In this document: one piece after another, positions 17,215 to 24,255 of the stretch
Layout: each line of letters begins with the position of its first letter
Position numbering within the stretch: position 1 is the first letter of the stretch
Virus record (IMG/VR): IMGVR_UViG_3300044729_001198
Coordinates: 1 to 64,000 of that record
DNA length: 64,000 nt
From: a virus
Reading direction: 5' to 3' (one strand)
The notes under the pieces: model-generated
The model's input: only the letters and a program-made list of their open reading frames with translations
Told to the model about the DNA's origin: nothing
The model's database searches: none
Position numbers and translations under genes: made by a program

Positions 17215-17357
17215 TATTTCTCCCAAACTTGTCTTTTACGATATAAATCAAAAAATATTCTTGCAATTTCCCTGCGGATTATATAACGAACCTGCTCAAG
17301 GTCATCAACTTCAAGAGCTTCTTTCAATTTTGAATTTTTGTTACATCCACAAGACAT
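17214..17357 (-). CDS. Small Cys-containing head-cluster protein (47 aa)
   Basis: The frame from ATG 17357 to TAA 17214 encodes a protein starting MSCGCNKNSKLKEALEVDDL with a helical remainder (EQVRYIIRREIARIFFDLYRK). Its stop overlaps the gp21 start (TAATG), and its start lies 1 nt after the stop of the 167-residue gene, so it is fully embedded in the operon. It occupies the place of the small T4 core genes 67/68, but I see no sequence similarity. CxC near the start could bind metal. It is too short for most gene callers. Confidence 0.65.
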   Translation of the reverse strand: MSCGCNKNSKLKEALEVDDLEQVRYIIRREIARIFFDLYRKRQVWEK

Positions 17358-17358
17358 A

Positions 17359-17862
17359 TTAAGCACCCAATTCTTTAATCTTACGAGAAATCTTTAACAT
17401 TCTTTCGGAAATCTTACCAAATCTTACTTTTGTAGATTCCCAATACTGACCTTGACTCAATCCCATTTCAGTTTTAAGTTTTGTGTTCTGATTTACCAAT
17501 TGTTCAACCTCATATAACTTGCGATTGATTTCTTTGATAGCCAAATTTACTTTCTTTTTAGCAGAAAGGGTTTCGTCTTTTTTATACGCTCTATAAGTAG
17601 CCTCGATTAGACTTTCCAATTGGTCTTCCATACGAGATACAGCCTCAAAGTGTGCTTTTTCTTTTTTGGACTTTTTGTAACCTAAAACCTCAATGTGGTC
17701 GGAGTCTAAATCGTCTTCATCTTGTGATTTAGCAAATGCGTTAGGTGTCCGTGGTGGTCCAGCGCCACCATCCATATTACCTGTAACATTTGCCTCTTCA
17801 AGCTCTTCTTCTTCGAATTGCTTAAATTTTAAGTCAAGTTGTTCTAATAAAAATTTAGACAT
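17359..17862 (-). CDS. Prohead core-region protein (167 aa)
   Basis: The protein is helical, charged and without Cys. It starts MSKFLLEQLDLKFKQFEEEE, has a low-complexity middle (NVTGNMDGGAGPPRTPN) and a long predicted coiled coil from about residue 75 to 165. AAGGAG precedes the start. The start overlaps the end of the 282-residue gene by 8 bp. Position between portal and gp21 matches T4 genes 67-68, which encode prohead core components, so a core role is likely. No sequence family is recognised with certainty. Confidence 0.6.
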   Translation of the reverse strand: MSKFLLEQLDLKFKQFEEEELEEANVTGNMDGGAGPPRTPNAFAKSQDEDDLDSDHIEVLGYKKSKKEKAHFEAVSRMEDQLESLIEATYRAYKKDETLSAKKKVNLAIKEINRKLYEVEQLVNQNTKLKTEMGLSQGQYWESTKVRFGKISERMLKISRKIKELGA

Positions 17863-18703
17863 TTGATACTCTCCTTAATTCTTGTAGCAATTCGTGGTAT
17901 CTTAACAACGATAAAATTTGATTTTCGTTGATTACCTTTGAATTTGATATATTATCAATTAAATTTACAGTCTCATTAACTTTAATACTTGCAACTTTAT
18001 CAGTCACCTTCACTTTTGAAAATTCAGACTTTAGTCTTTTAACTTCAGACAATACAAACTTTCTCAAATTGTTTGAGTTGTCCACATTGTTGATATAGTT
18101 ACGAAGAACCTTCTTTTGTGATTCTGAAAGTGTTGTATATTTTGAATTAAACGAATCAACCAAGAATTTATAAGCCAACATACGAACCTCTTTAGGTTGT
18201 TGAGCATATTCTTTGGTTGTGGTTGACTCTGAAATGATTTCTACGTCTTTTGTAGTAATGGTTTCGAGAATTGTCGTTTTACATTCTACGAATTCTTTTG
18301 GAGAAACTGATTGAGTGTACTCAAATACCTTGTATATAGAAGCCAATTGTTTGTAGTTCGATACACGATACTTAAAAAAATCTTCCATTACAAAAGATTC
18401 TTTAATTGACTTAATTAAATTATATTTTTGTCTCTTCAATGTCGTTTCAACCAATGAACCTCGTTCTTGTAGAATAATATTCATAAATTCTTGAGCTTTA
18501 TATTGAGAATCAAAGTTTTCCTTTGTTAAAGATTGATATAGTTTCAATTCTTTACTCAATTCACTCCCTCTCTTGAAATGCTTTTTAATAATTTCAAGGG
18601 CAAGGGAATTTTTACCCGCCAAAGTGTCTGAAGCGATTTGTCTTACGAGTAATTCGAATAGAATACCCGTATTTTTAAATTTACTATGTTTAAGTTTCGT
18701 CAT
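17855..18703 (-). CDS. Conserved T4-type head-cluster protein (282 aa)
   Basis: This predominantly helical protein starts MTKLKHSKFKNTGILFELLV and ends LSLLRYHELLQELRRVS. It lies directly after the portal gene. Proteins with this N-terminal style (K-x-K-N-T-G-x-L-F-E-L-L) occur next to the portal gene in marine T4-type phages, but their function is not established. There are no catalytic motifs. AAAGAGAAAG precedes the start. Confidence 0.55.
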   Translation of the reverse strand: MTKLKHSKFKNTGILFELLVRQIASDTLAGKNSLALEIIKKHFKRGSELSKELKLYQSLTKENFDSQYKAQEFMNIILQERGSLVETTLKRQKYNLIKSIKESFVMEDFFKYRVSNYKQLASIYKVFEYTQSVSPKEFVECKTTILETITTKDVEIISESTTTKEYAQQPKEVRMLAYKFLVDSFNSKYTTLSESQKKVLRNYINNVDNSNNLRKFVLSEVKRLKSEFSKVKVTDKVASIKVNETVNLIDNISNSKVINENQILSLLRYHELLQELRRVSNV

Positions 18704-18750
18704 CTTAAACTTTCTCTTTTGTTTCTACTTTATAAATATTAGATTTATAC

Positions 18751-20604
18751 TCAAATCGTGTCATCTAACAAATTAGATTCGTCCATCATACCAAACTCTT
18801 CCGATTCTTCATCGGTTTTTAAAGATTCAATTATCATTTTTTTAGTTTTGACTTTACTCATAGACCTTTTCAATGACTCCAATGTGTTTGGTGAGTTTCT
18901 AAATGAATGATATGCTGAATCAGCACCGACATCGGTCTTTTTACCCAATGGGTCACGACCCATATTAGCAGCATCAGTACCATATGTACCACCTTCAGTA
19001 GGTCTACCAGCACCTTCTTGACCACCTTCAGGTGAACCACCCTCATCTTCAGCCGGTTGTTGTGATACAACAGCCAAATCATGTGGCGTACCAAACGATT
19101 CACCGGTCTTAACGGGATCATTACCTTCATTTACGATTTGTTCTTGTCTAAATCCAAGTTTTAAGTCGTTAATAACTTTAGCTTGTTCAAGTTTCCACTC
19201 ATCCTCTGACATATTAAAGATGTTTTTATACATCCATTCTTGAGATATCATTTTCAACTCCTTCATAGAGTTTACCAATGAAACTTTTTCAGTCCATAGA
19301 GCAGCTTTTTCTTGTTCGTAAATAACTGATGGAGTTGTTAACTCTAATTCAAAATTTACAAGTTCAGCGCCTTCATACCCCTGTGAGTACAAATGTACAA
19401 TAGCAATTTTTGTAAGTTCTGAAAGAGCAATCTTTTGAATTCTCTCAACAGTTCTAGCAAAACGAATATCTTGTTGAGCAAGTGTAGCTTTACCTTCAAC
19501 ACCTTCTTCATATCCAATGAATGCTTTAGGAACTTTTAAAGCAGCCATCATTCTATTTTTCAAGTATTCAATATCATCAATACCACCGAATTCCATTCCA
19601 CTCAATGAATCGATTTCAGTACCACTCTGACCACCTCTAACTGGAAGATAATAATCCTCCAACATATTCTGCATATTGAATTTTAGATTGTAATCGCCAG
19701 TTTGTTGGTCGATGTACGGAACTTTTTTCATCTGGTCGATGATATTCCTCATATGTTGGTCAACTTCACTTGGTGGAATGTTACCAACATCAATTTTAAA
19801 GATTCTTTTTTCAGGAGCTCTCATGATACGATGAATCATCATAGCATCTTCCATCAGGGTTAATTGCTTCCAAGTCTTACGAGCTGGCTCCAACATAGAA
19901 CGACCATATGGTAAGAAGTTTGAATCAGCCATAAGTCTGAAGTGAGCTACTTGGTAGAAGTCAAACTCAACACCCTCTTTGGCTTTACCCATGATGTTAT
20001 ATGAGTTTGGCGCATTTGACATAGAACTCAATTTAAACTTAACTTCATACGGATTTTCGGGATTAAAACCCTCAACACGTTCTATCTCATAAGTGGACAT
20101 TGGTGATACGTTTACAATACCAACTTCAGGTTCAATATCAAGATGTAAATAATAATCACCATACTTGTTCATACCACGAATCCAAGCCCAAAGGTTAAAT
20201 TCAATATTAAGAACATCGTAAAATAAATTATGTAATACTTTTTTAAGATTCTCATCGGACGATTTGATTCTTAAAACATCACCCATGTCATTCTTTAATG
20301 TACACTCATCGGAGTAGATATCGAGAACTGAAGCGATAATGGAGTCTTTATCCATAGCTTCGTAGTCAGTATATAACTCTAATTTATTGGAGTAGTAGTT
20401 AAATTGTTGATTGTACGTTTCCCAGTTTCTTCGAGACGTGTGTAATCTTCCAAATCGGTCGTAATATGAGCTTTGTCTCATATTACCTTGAGATTGGAGT
20501 CTTTGAGTATCGACAGTCTGAATTTTATCCTTCCCAATACGTCTAACGACCACTTGGGTATTGAATAATTTTTTCAGTCTACCATATAATGAATTATCTG
20601 CCAT
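18751..20604 (-). CDS. 20: Portal vertex protein (gp20-like)
   Basis: The 617-residue protein fits the T4 gp20 dodecameric portal. Hallmarks are the N-terminal MADNSLYGRLKKLF, SIIASVLDIYSDEC (about 88-101), the region around MMIHRIMRAPEKRIFKIDVG, and VPKAFIGYEEG in the clip/stem region. The C-terminal 120 residues are a Gly/Pro-rich tail (PAEDEGGSPEGGQEGAGRP) longer than in T4. It nucleates prohead assembly and is the channel for DNA packaging by gp17, whose gene is just upstream. Confidence 0.94.
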   Translation of the reverse strand: MADNSLYGRLKKLFNTQVVVRRIGKDKIQTVDTQRLQSQGNMRQSSYYDRFGRLHTSRRNWETYNQQFNYYSNKLELYTDYEAMDKDSIIASVLDIYSDECTLKNDMGDVLRIKSSDENLKKVLHNLFYDVLNIEFNLWAWIRGMNKYGDYYLHLDIEPEVGIVNVSPMSTYEIERVEGFNPENPYEVKFKLSSMSNAPNSYNIMGKAKEGVEFDFYQVAHFRLMADSNFLPYGRSMLEPARKTWKQLTLMEDAMMIHRIMRAPEKRIFKIDVGNIPPSEVDQHMRNIIDQMKKVPYIDQQTGDYNLKFNMQNMLEDYYLPVRGGQSGTEIDSLSGMEFGGIDDIEYLKNRMMAALKVPKAFIGYEEGVEGKATLAQQDIRFARTVERIQKIALSELTKIAIVHLYSQGYEGAELVNFELELTTPSVIYEQEKAALWTEKVSLVNSMKELKMISQEWMYKNIFNMSEDEWKLEQAKVINDLKLGFRQEQIVNEGNDPVKTGESFGTPHDLAVVSQQPAEDEGGSPEGGQEGAGRPTEGGTYGTDAANMGRDPLGKKTDVGADSAYHSFRNSPNTLESLKRSMSKVKTKKMIIESLKTDEESEEFGMMDESNLLDDTI

Positions 20605-20638
20605 ATGTTGTTTCTCTAATTTGTATACTCTTACAAGT

Positions 20639-20646
20639 TATAAATA
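20639..20646 (-). promoter_or_regulatory. Recurrent intergenic motif TATTTAT[A/T] (late-promoter candidate)
   Basis: On the coding strand TATTTATA/T occurs in nearly every intergenic gap of late-type genes, usually 4-40 nt before the start codon (up to about 100 nt). Other copies lie at 3918-3925, 5902-5909, 10253-10260, 10975-10988 (two overlapping), 13752-13759, 14128-14135, 18731-18738, 23239-23246, 27231-27238, 27898-27905, 30915-30922, 35354-35361, 44696-44703 and 54417-54424. It is the reverse complement of the T4 late box TATAAATA. That it is a promoter is inference. Confidence 0.45.
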
Positions 20647-20672
20647 TACAAAAAATAAACTTAACTACCAAA

Positions 20673-22247
20673 TTAAAGTATCCATGTCATGTCAAGGTCG
20701 TTACCACGACCATCCTTAACAACCCATGGGTTTTTACTACCAAGCCGTGAGTTGTAAGCTCCACCGTCACTTTTTCCAATATGTGTAAGCGCAGTTCGTG
20801 TTAAATCAATACCTTGTTGTCTTAATTTAAGAGCGGTATCTCTTACCCATAGTCCTGTGGAAAATGACATTACCAAGTCATCATTATAACCTTGTTGAGC
20901 TTCAGCCCGTGAACCATTCCAAATGAATACAAACAACTCATCAATCAATCTTTTAGAATGAATGATTGGAGCTTTCTCTCTCATGTATGTATCTAATTTA
21001 GAAATGACTAATGGTCGTGTTCTTGATGTCATCGAAAACCCAGGAACCATGTCTTCTTTTTTCTTTAAGTCCCATCCCTTTCGTAGATGAACATCTTCGT
21101 CAACGTACCCTACTTCACGATATGAATAATAAAGATTTTGATAATTTCGGTCAATAACTTCTTGTATAACAGCCCAACCAATGTTTGCGTTTTCAATCAC
21201 CAACATAGCATTGTTCCATTCAGCGGCAATAGAGGTTAGCATCGCTCCAAATTGTTTTGTTTCAATCTTACCTTTATATTCTGCAACTTGTTCTACTGTC
21301 TCCACATCTATAACATGGAATGCTGAGTAATCTTGACCATCTCCACGAGCAACGTCAGCTACAACCACATAGTCACGAGAATAGTTTGGATATTCCCAAA
21401 CCCAATAGTTACTATCGAATCCACGTTTTTCAACTGGATCTTTGATATAAGTTTCTTGATACCATGTTAGGATTGATGAATCAACTACAGTGTAACCTGA
21501 ACTGATAAAGTCACAATCACATTCTTGTGCTGCTCCTTTTTCACCAAGTAGTTTAGTTTGGTCATCTCTCCACTTTTGATTTCGTTCAGGGTGAACAGTC
21601 CAGTGAAGTTTAATTGGATTCCAACTATCACCAGCCTCACCTTTTAACCAAATTTTATGAAACCAATTACCAACACCATTTGGTGTTGAAAGTACAATAG
21701 CTTTACCACCTGTAGACAAAGTTGATTGAGCCGATGTCCAAATGTCTTCGATATTTTGAATAAATGCAGCCTCGTCAATGATTAACATTGATAATGCTTC
21801 AGAACGACCAGCGTCACCTGCAGCAGAGGTTGCTTTAATTTGAGAACCATTTCGTAATCGTAAGGAAAGTTTGTTGTCTTCGATAGTTTCACTCTTTAAC
21901 CAACTTGGTAAACTATCATGCATAAATCTAACCTTTGTTACAAGGTTTTTTGCTACTTCTTGTTTGGTGGCAATTACCAATATGTTTTTATCCTCATGAA
22001 ATAACATCATCCACAACGAATATCCTGCTGATAGGGTTGAGATACCCAACTGACGTGACTTTAAGATTACGTTGAACCGATTATCATTGAAATCAGTCAT
22101 CAAATCTTCTTGGAACGGGTACAAGTTGAATAAAATCTTACCTCGGTGTGGGTGTTGGATGTAACAATATTTTTTAAAGAAATATACGGGATCTTTCGCA
22201 CACTTAATGTACTCCTCCCGTATCATTTCCTTTAAAGTTTTTGCCAT
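20673..22247 (-). CDS. 17: Terminase large subunit (gp17-like)
   Basis: This 524-residue DNA-packaging motor and nuclease has a Walker A variant SRQLGIST (64-71), Walker B MLIIDEA (154-160) and the coupling motif LSTPNG (186-191). The C-terminal RNase H-like nuclease has its acidic strand VADVARGDGQDYSA (296-309), and later conserved residues around NDDLVMS. The lack of an intein or insertion and the normal length indicate an intact enzyme. It acts with the portal encoded just downstream. The small terminase subunit is not visible in the window. Confidence 0.95.
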   Translation of the reverse strand: MAKTLKEMIREEYIKCAKDPVYFFKKYCYIQHPHRGKILFNLYPFQEDLMTDFNDNRFNVILKSRQLGISTLSAGYSLWMMLFHEDKNILVIATKQEVAKNLVTKVRFMHDSLPSWLKSETIEDNKLSLRLRNGSQIKATSAAGDAGRSEALSMLIIDEAAFIQNIEDIWTSAQSTLSTGGKAIVLSTPNGVGNWFHKIWLKGEAGDSWNPIKLHWTVHPERNQKWRDDQTKLLGEKGAAQECDCDFISSGYTVVDSSILTWYQETYIKDPVEKRGFDSNYWVWEYPNYSRDYVVVADVARGDGQDYSAFHVIDVETVEQVAEYKGKIETKQFGAMLTSIAAEWNNAMLVIENANIGWAVIQEVIDRNYQNLYYSYREVGYVDEDVHLRKGWDLKKKEDMVPGFSMTSRTRPLVISKLDTYMREKAPIIHSKRLIDELFVFIWNGSRAEAQQGYNDDLVMSFSTGLWVRDTALKLRQQGIDLTRTALTHIGKSDGGAYNSRLGSKNPWVVKDGRGNDLDMTWIL

Positions 22248-22256
22248 AGAGTTCTC

Positions 22257-22664
22257 TTATAGTAAGAATAACAGGGTCATAGCGACAATACCAATACTAC
22301 CACCAGTAGCTAACCCACTAAAATACTTTTTTCGTTTTTCCGATTTCAATACTTTGATTTCAGATTCTTTTATAGCAATAATGTTATCCTTTTCAATAAT
22401 AATTGATTCGGTATTTTTTACTATAGTATTTAGATTTACAATTTGTGAATCTTTCAATTCAATTTTCTTCTCAAGTAAACTAACTTTATCCTTTACAAGG
22501 ATTAGTTCAGCATCACACAATTCATATTGTGCTTTAATTACCAACGCTTTTTGTAAAGTGTGTCTTGGTACAGCTATTAAAGTAGAATCACTTGAATGCG
22601 TCTGTGAAAGCAGAGGTGAGCTCGTCATCAGACATAGAATCAAACTTAGCAACGTCTTTTTCAT
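22257..22664 (-). CDS. Exported coiled-coil protein with C-terminal TM, spanin-like candidate
   Basis: The 135-residue protein has a signal peptide (MKKTLLSLILCLMTSSPLLSQ), a helical, coiled-coil-like middle (about 40-110) and a hydrophobic C-terminal segment (GSIGIVAMTLLFLL). It starts inside the 113-residue gene in another frame, with a 77-bp overlap, as in Rz/Rz1-type spanin pairs. I see no convincing lipobox (the only Cys is in the hydrophobic core), so it is not a textbook outer-membrane spanin. Two membrane anchors joined by a coil could span the periplasm at lysis. It could also be another envelope protein. Confidence 0.45.
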   Translation of the reverse strand: MKKTLLSLILCLMTSSPLLSQTHSSDSTLIAVPRHTLQKALVIKAQYELCDAELILVKDKVSLLEKKIELKDSQIVNLNTIVKNTESIIIEKDNIIAIKESEIKVLKSEKRKKYFSGLATGGSIGIVAMTLLFLL

Positions 22665-22929
22665 GTTGTTTCTTTAATTTTTTAATTTGAGAATCTTTTG
22701 CATCAAGTTGTGAATCCACTTTTGCAATCTCTTTTTCAATTTCAGAGTTTACAACCTTTAGAGAATCCACACTACCTTGTAATCTTTCGATTTCTTTTTT
22801 AGAAGTTTGTTCTTGTTCCTTTAACATTTTCATGTACTCCTTTTTATAAGAGTTTCCCATGAACAAGTTTTGAACTATTAATAGCCCAACTGCTACAATG
22901 ATTACAATGTGTACTGATTTCAGTTTCAT
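22588..22929 (-). CDS. N-terminally anchored coiled-coil protein, spanin-like candidate
   Basis: The 113-residue protein has one N-terminal transmembrane segment (VHIVIIVAVGLLIVQNLF, about 6-23). A long charged coiled coil follows (KKEIERLQGSVDSLKVVN...KDSQIKKLKKQHEKD). This is the topology of inner-membrane spanins. Its start overlaps the upstream stop (TAATG), and its 3' end overlaps the signal-peptide gene by 77 bp. No lysozyme or holin gene is recognisable nearby, so a lysis role rests on architecture alone. Confidence 0.45.
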   Translation of the reverse strand: MKLKSVHIVIIVAVGLLIVQNLFMGNSYKKEYMKMLKEQEQTSKKEIERLQGSVDSLKVVNSEIEKEIAKVDSQLDAKDSQIKKLKKQHEKDVAKFDSMSDDELTSAFTDAFK

Positions 22930-23222
22930 TATTTTGATACCTTACCAGCAGAAGCTGCTGATGAACCTTTTTTCTTTGGATAGTATCTTTTTCTCGGTTT
23001 TACATCACCAGCAGAAGCTTTACCAGAACCTTTAGGTTTGTTAGCTGATTTCTTGACTTCTTTTACGGCAGCTTTAGTTTCGGCAACTTTTTGTTCTACA
23101 ACGTTAACTTGCTTCTTAACTACTTCTACTTCTTTTTTGACTTGAGAAACAGTTTCCATGACTTTTTCGTCAATGTTAGTTTTACCCAAAATCCAATTCC
23201 AAATTTTTGTTAGTGTTTTCAT
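22929..23222 (-). CDS. Small basic coiled-coil protein (97 aa)
   Basis: The protein has an amphipathic N-terminus (MKTLTKIWNWILGKTN), a heptad-patterned region of V and K/E (VSQVKKEVEVVKKQVNVVEQ) and a strongly basic, disordered tail (KPRKRYYPKKKGSSAASAG). The tail suggests nucleic-acid or membrane contact. It is co-translated with the spanin-like genes (TAATG). GGAATATT lies just before the start. No family is recognised. Confidence 0.5.
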   Translation of the reverse strand: MKTLTKIWNWILGKTNIDEKVMETVSQVKKEVEVVKKQVNVVEQKVAETKAAVKEVKKSANKPKGSGKASAGDVKPRKRYYPKKKGSSAASAGKVSK

Positions 23223-23257
23223 AATATTCCTATTTTAAAATAAATATTGATTTTTAA

Positions 23258-24208
23258 TTAATTAAGTAAATCGGTTAATAACTTATCAAATGGTTCTTTT
23301 AACTTATCGTAATAAGAACTACCTTCAACAAGGTATCTCCCACCATACAACATATCACGAGTTGATATGTGTAGTTCGTGTGTTTTATCATTCTGGTATT
23401 GTTTAGCTCCCCATAAATGATATAACGTATTGTTTAATTCTTCAGTAGCATCGTCATGACCCAAATCCATGTCATATGAATAAAATCCTTCGGATGAATA
23501 CAAAACTTTACATACCGCTTGTGTTTTGATTGGTACTCCAACTATATTAGACCAATAACTAGCAAGTGCTGCAAGAAACCACTGTTCCATCATGATTTGA
23601 GCTGATGATAATGGGTGCATCCTATGTGAATTTTCAGTAGCATATACCATATCACCACTTGAATCTAAAACATAGTCAAAGTACCTACTAACAAAGTCCA
23701 TTTTGAAAGATTCGTTGAACATACCAAGTACAGCACAATTCATTGGCTGTGTATTTCTAAATGAGGTTGTCATATCCTCATCCCAAACAAACCCATCGGG
23801 CCCTTTGATATCAAAAATGTTAGGATACGAAGCGGTGGTCTCTCTATGTAGATACAAAACATCACATCCAATGTAAGATGTTAATGGTTTGTGTAACATT
23901 AAGTCGGTATCAAATATTATAAATGGAGATTGTAACTTTGACATAGCCCAAATCTTTGGAGATGCCCAAAAATTGTCAGATATTCTATCGTATGGATAGT
24001 CGTCAAATATGTTCGTGATAACCTCATCATATAATGAGGTAATGTTCCACTTATCATAGAACTCTTTTGTTTTTACATCTGTTATTAAACACAAAGGAAC
24101 GTCTGGGTTGACATTCCTATGGTTTATACAAGAATACATATGAGTTATTAACTCAAATGTTTGGGGGTCTCTATTACGAATTATGTAGACGTGGTAAGCC
24201 TTCATCAA
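23258..24208 (-). CDS. Glycosyltransferase-like protein (GT-A fold)
   Basis: The 316-residue protein has the features of a small GT-A glycosyltransferase. These are an N-terminal beta strand and loop (AYHVYIIRNRDPQTFELI), a central DxD-type metal site FIIFDTDLML (about 96-105), and later conserved acidic/aromatic blocks (MEQWFLAALASYW). The donor and acceptor are unknown; modifying phage DNA, a fibre protein or host surface glycans are all possible. It stands alone, with no other sugar genes in the window. The start is MMKAYHV; the second Met is equally plausible. Confidence 0.6.
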   Translation of the reverse strand: MMKAYHVYIIRNRDPQTFELITHMYSCINHRNVNPDVPLCLITDVKTKEFYDKWNITSLYDEVITNIFDDYPYDRISDNFWASPKIWAMSKLQSPFIIFDTDLMLHKPLTSYIGCDVLYLHRETTASYPNIFDIKGPDGFVWDEDMTTSFRNTQPMNCAVLGMFNESFKMDFVSRYFDYVLDSSGDMVYATENSHRMHPLSSAQIMMEQWFLAALASYWSNIVGVPIKTQAVCKVLYSSEGFYSYDMDLGHDDATEELNNTLYHLWGAKQYQNDKTHELHISTRDMLYGGRYLVEGSSYYDKLKEPFDKLLTDLLN

Positions 24209-24255
24209 AACTTGTTTATAATAAGTATTGTTTTAAAATTAGTAAATCTAATACA

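Noticed and set aside
20673-22247. Intein in the terminase or other packaging genes
   Set aside because: Motif spacing and length are normal, with no HN|C/S/T junction. The only Hint-like signal is at 2717-3136.
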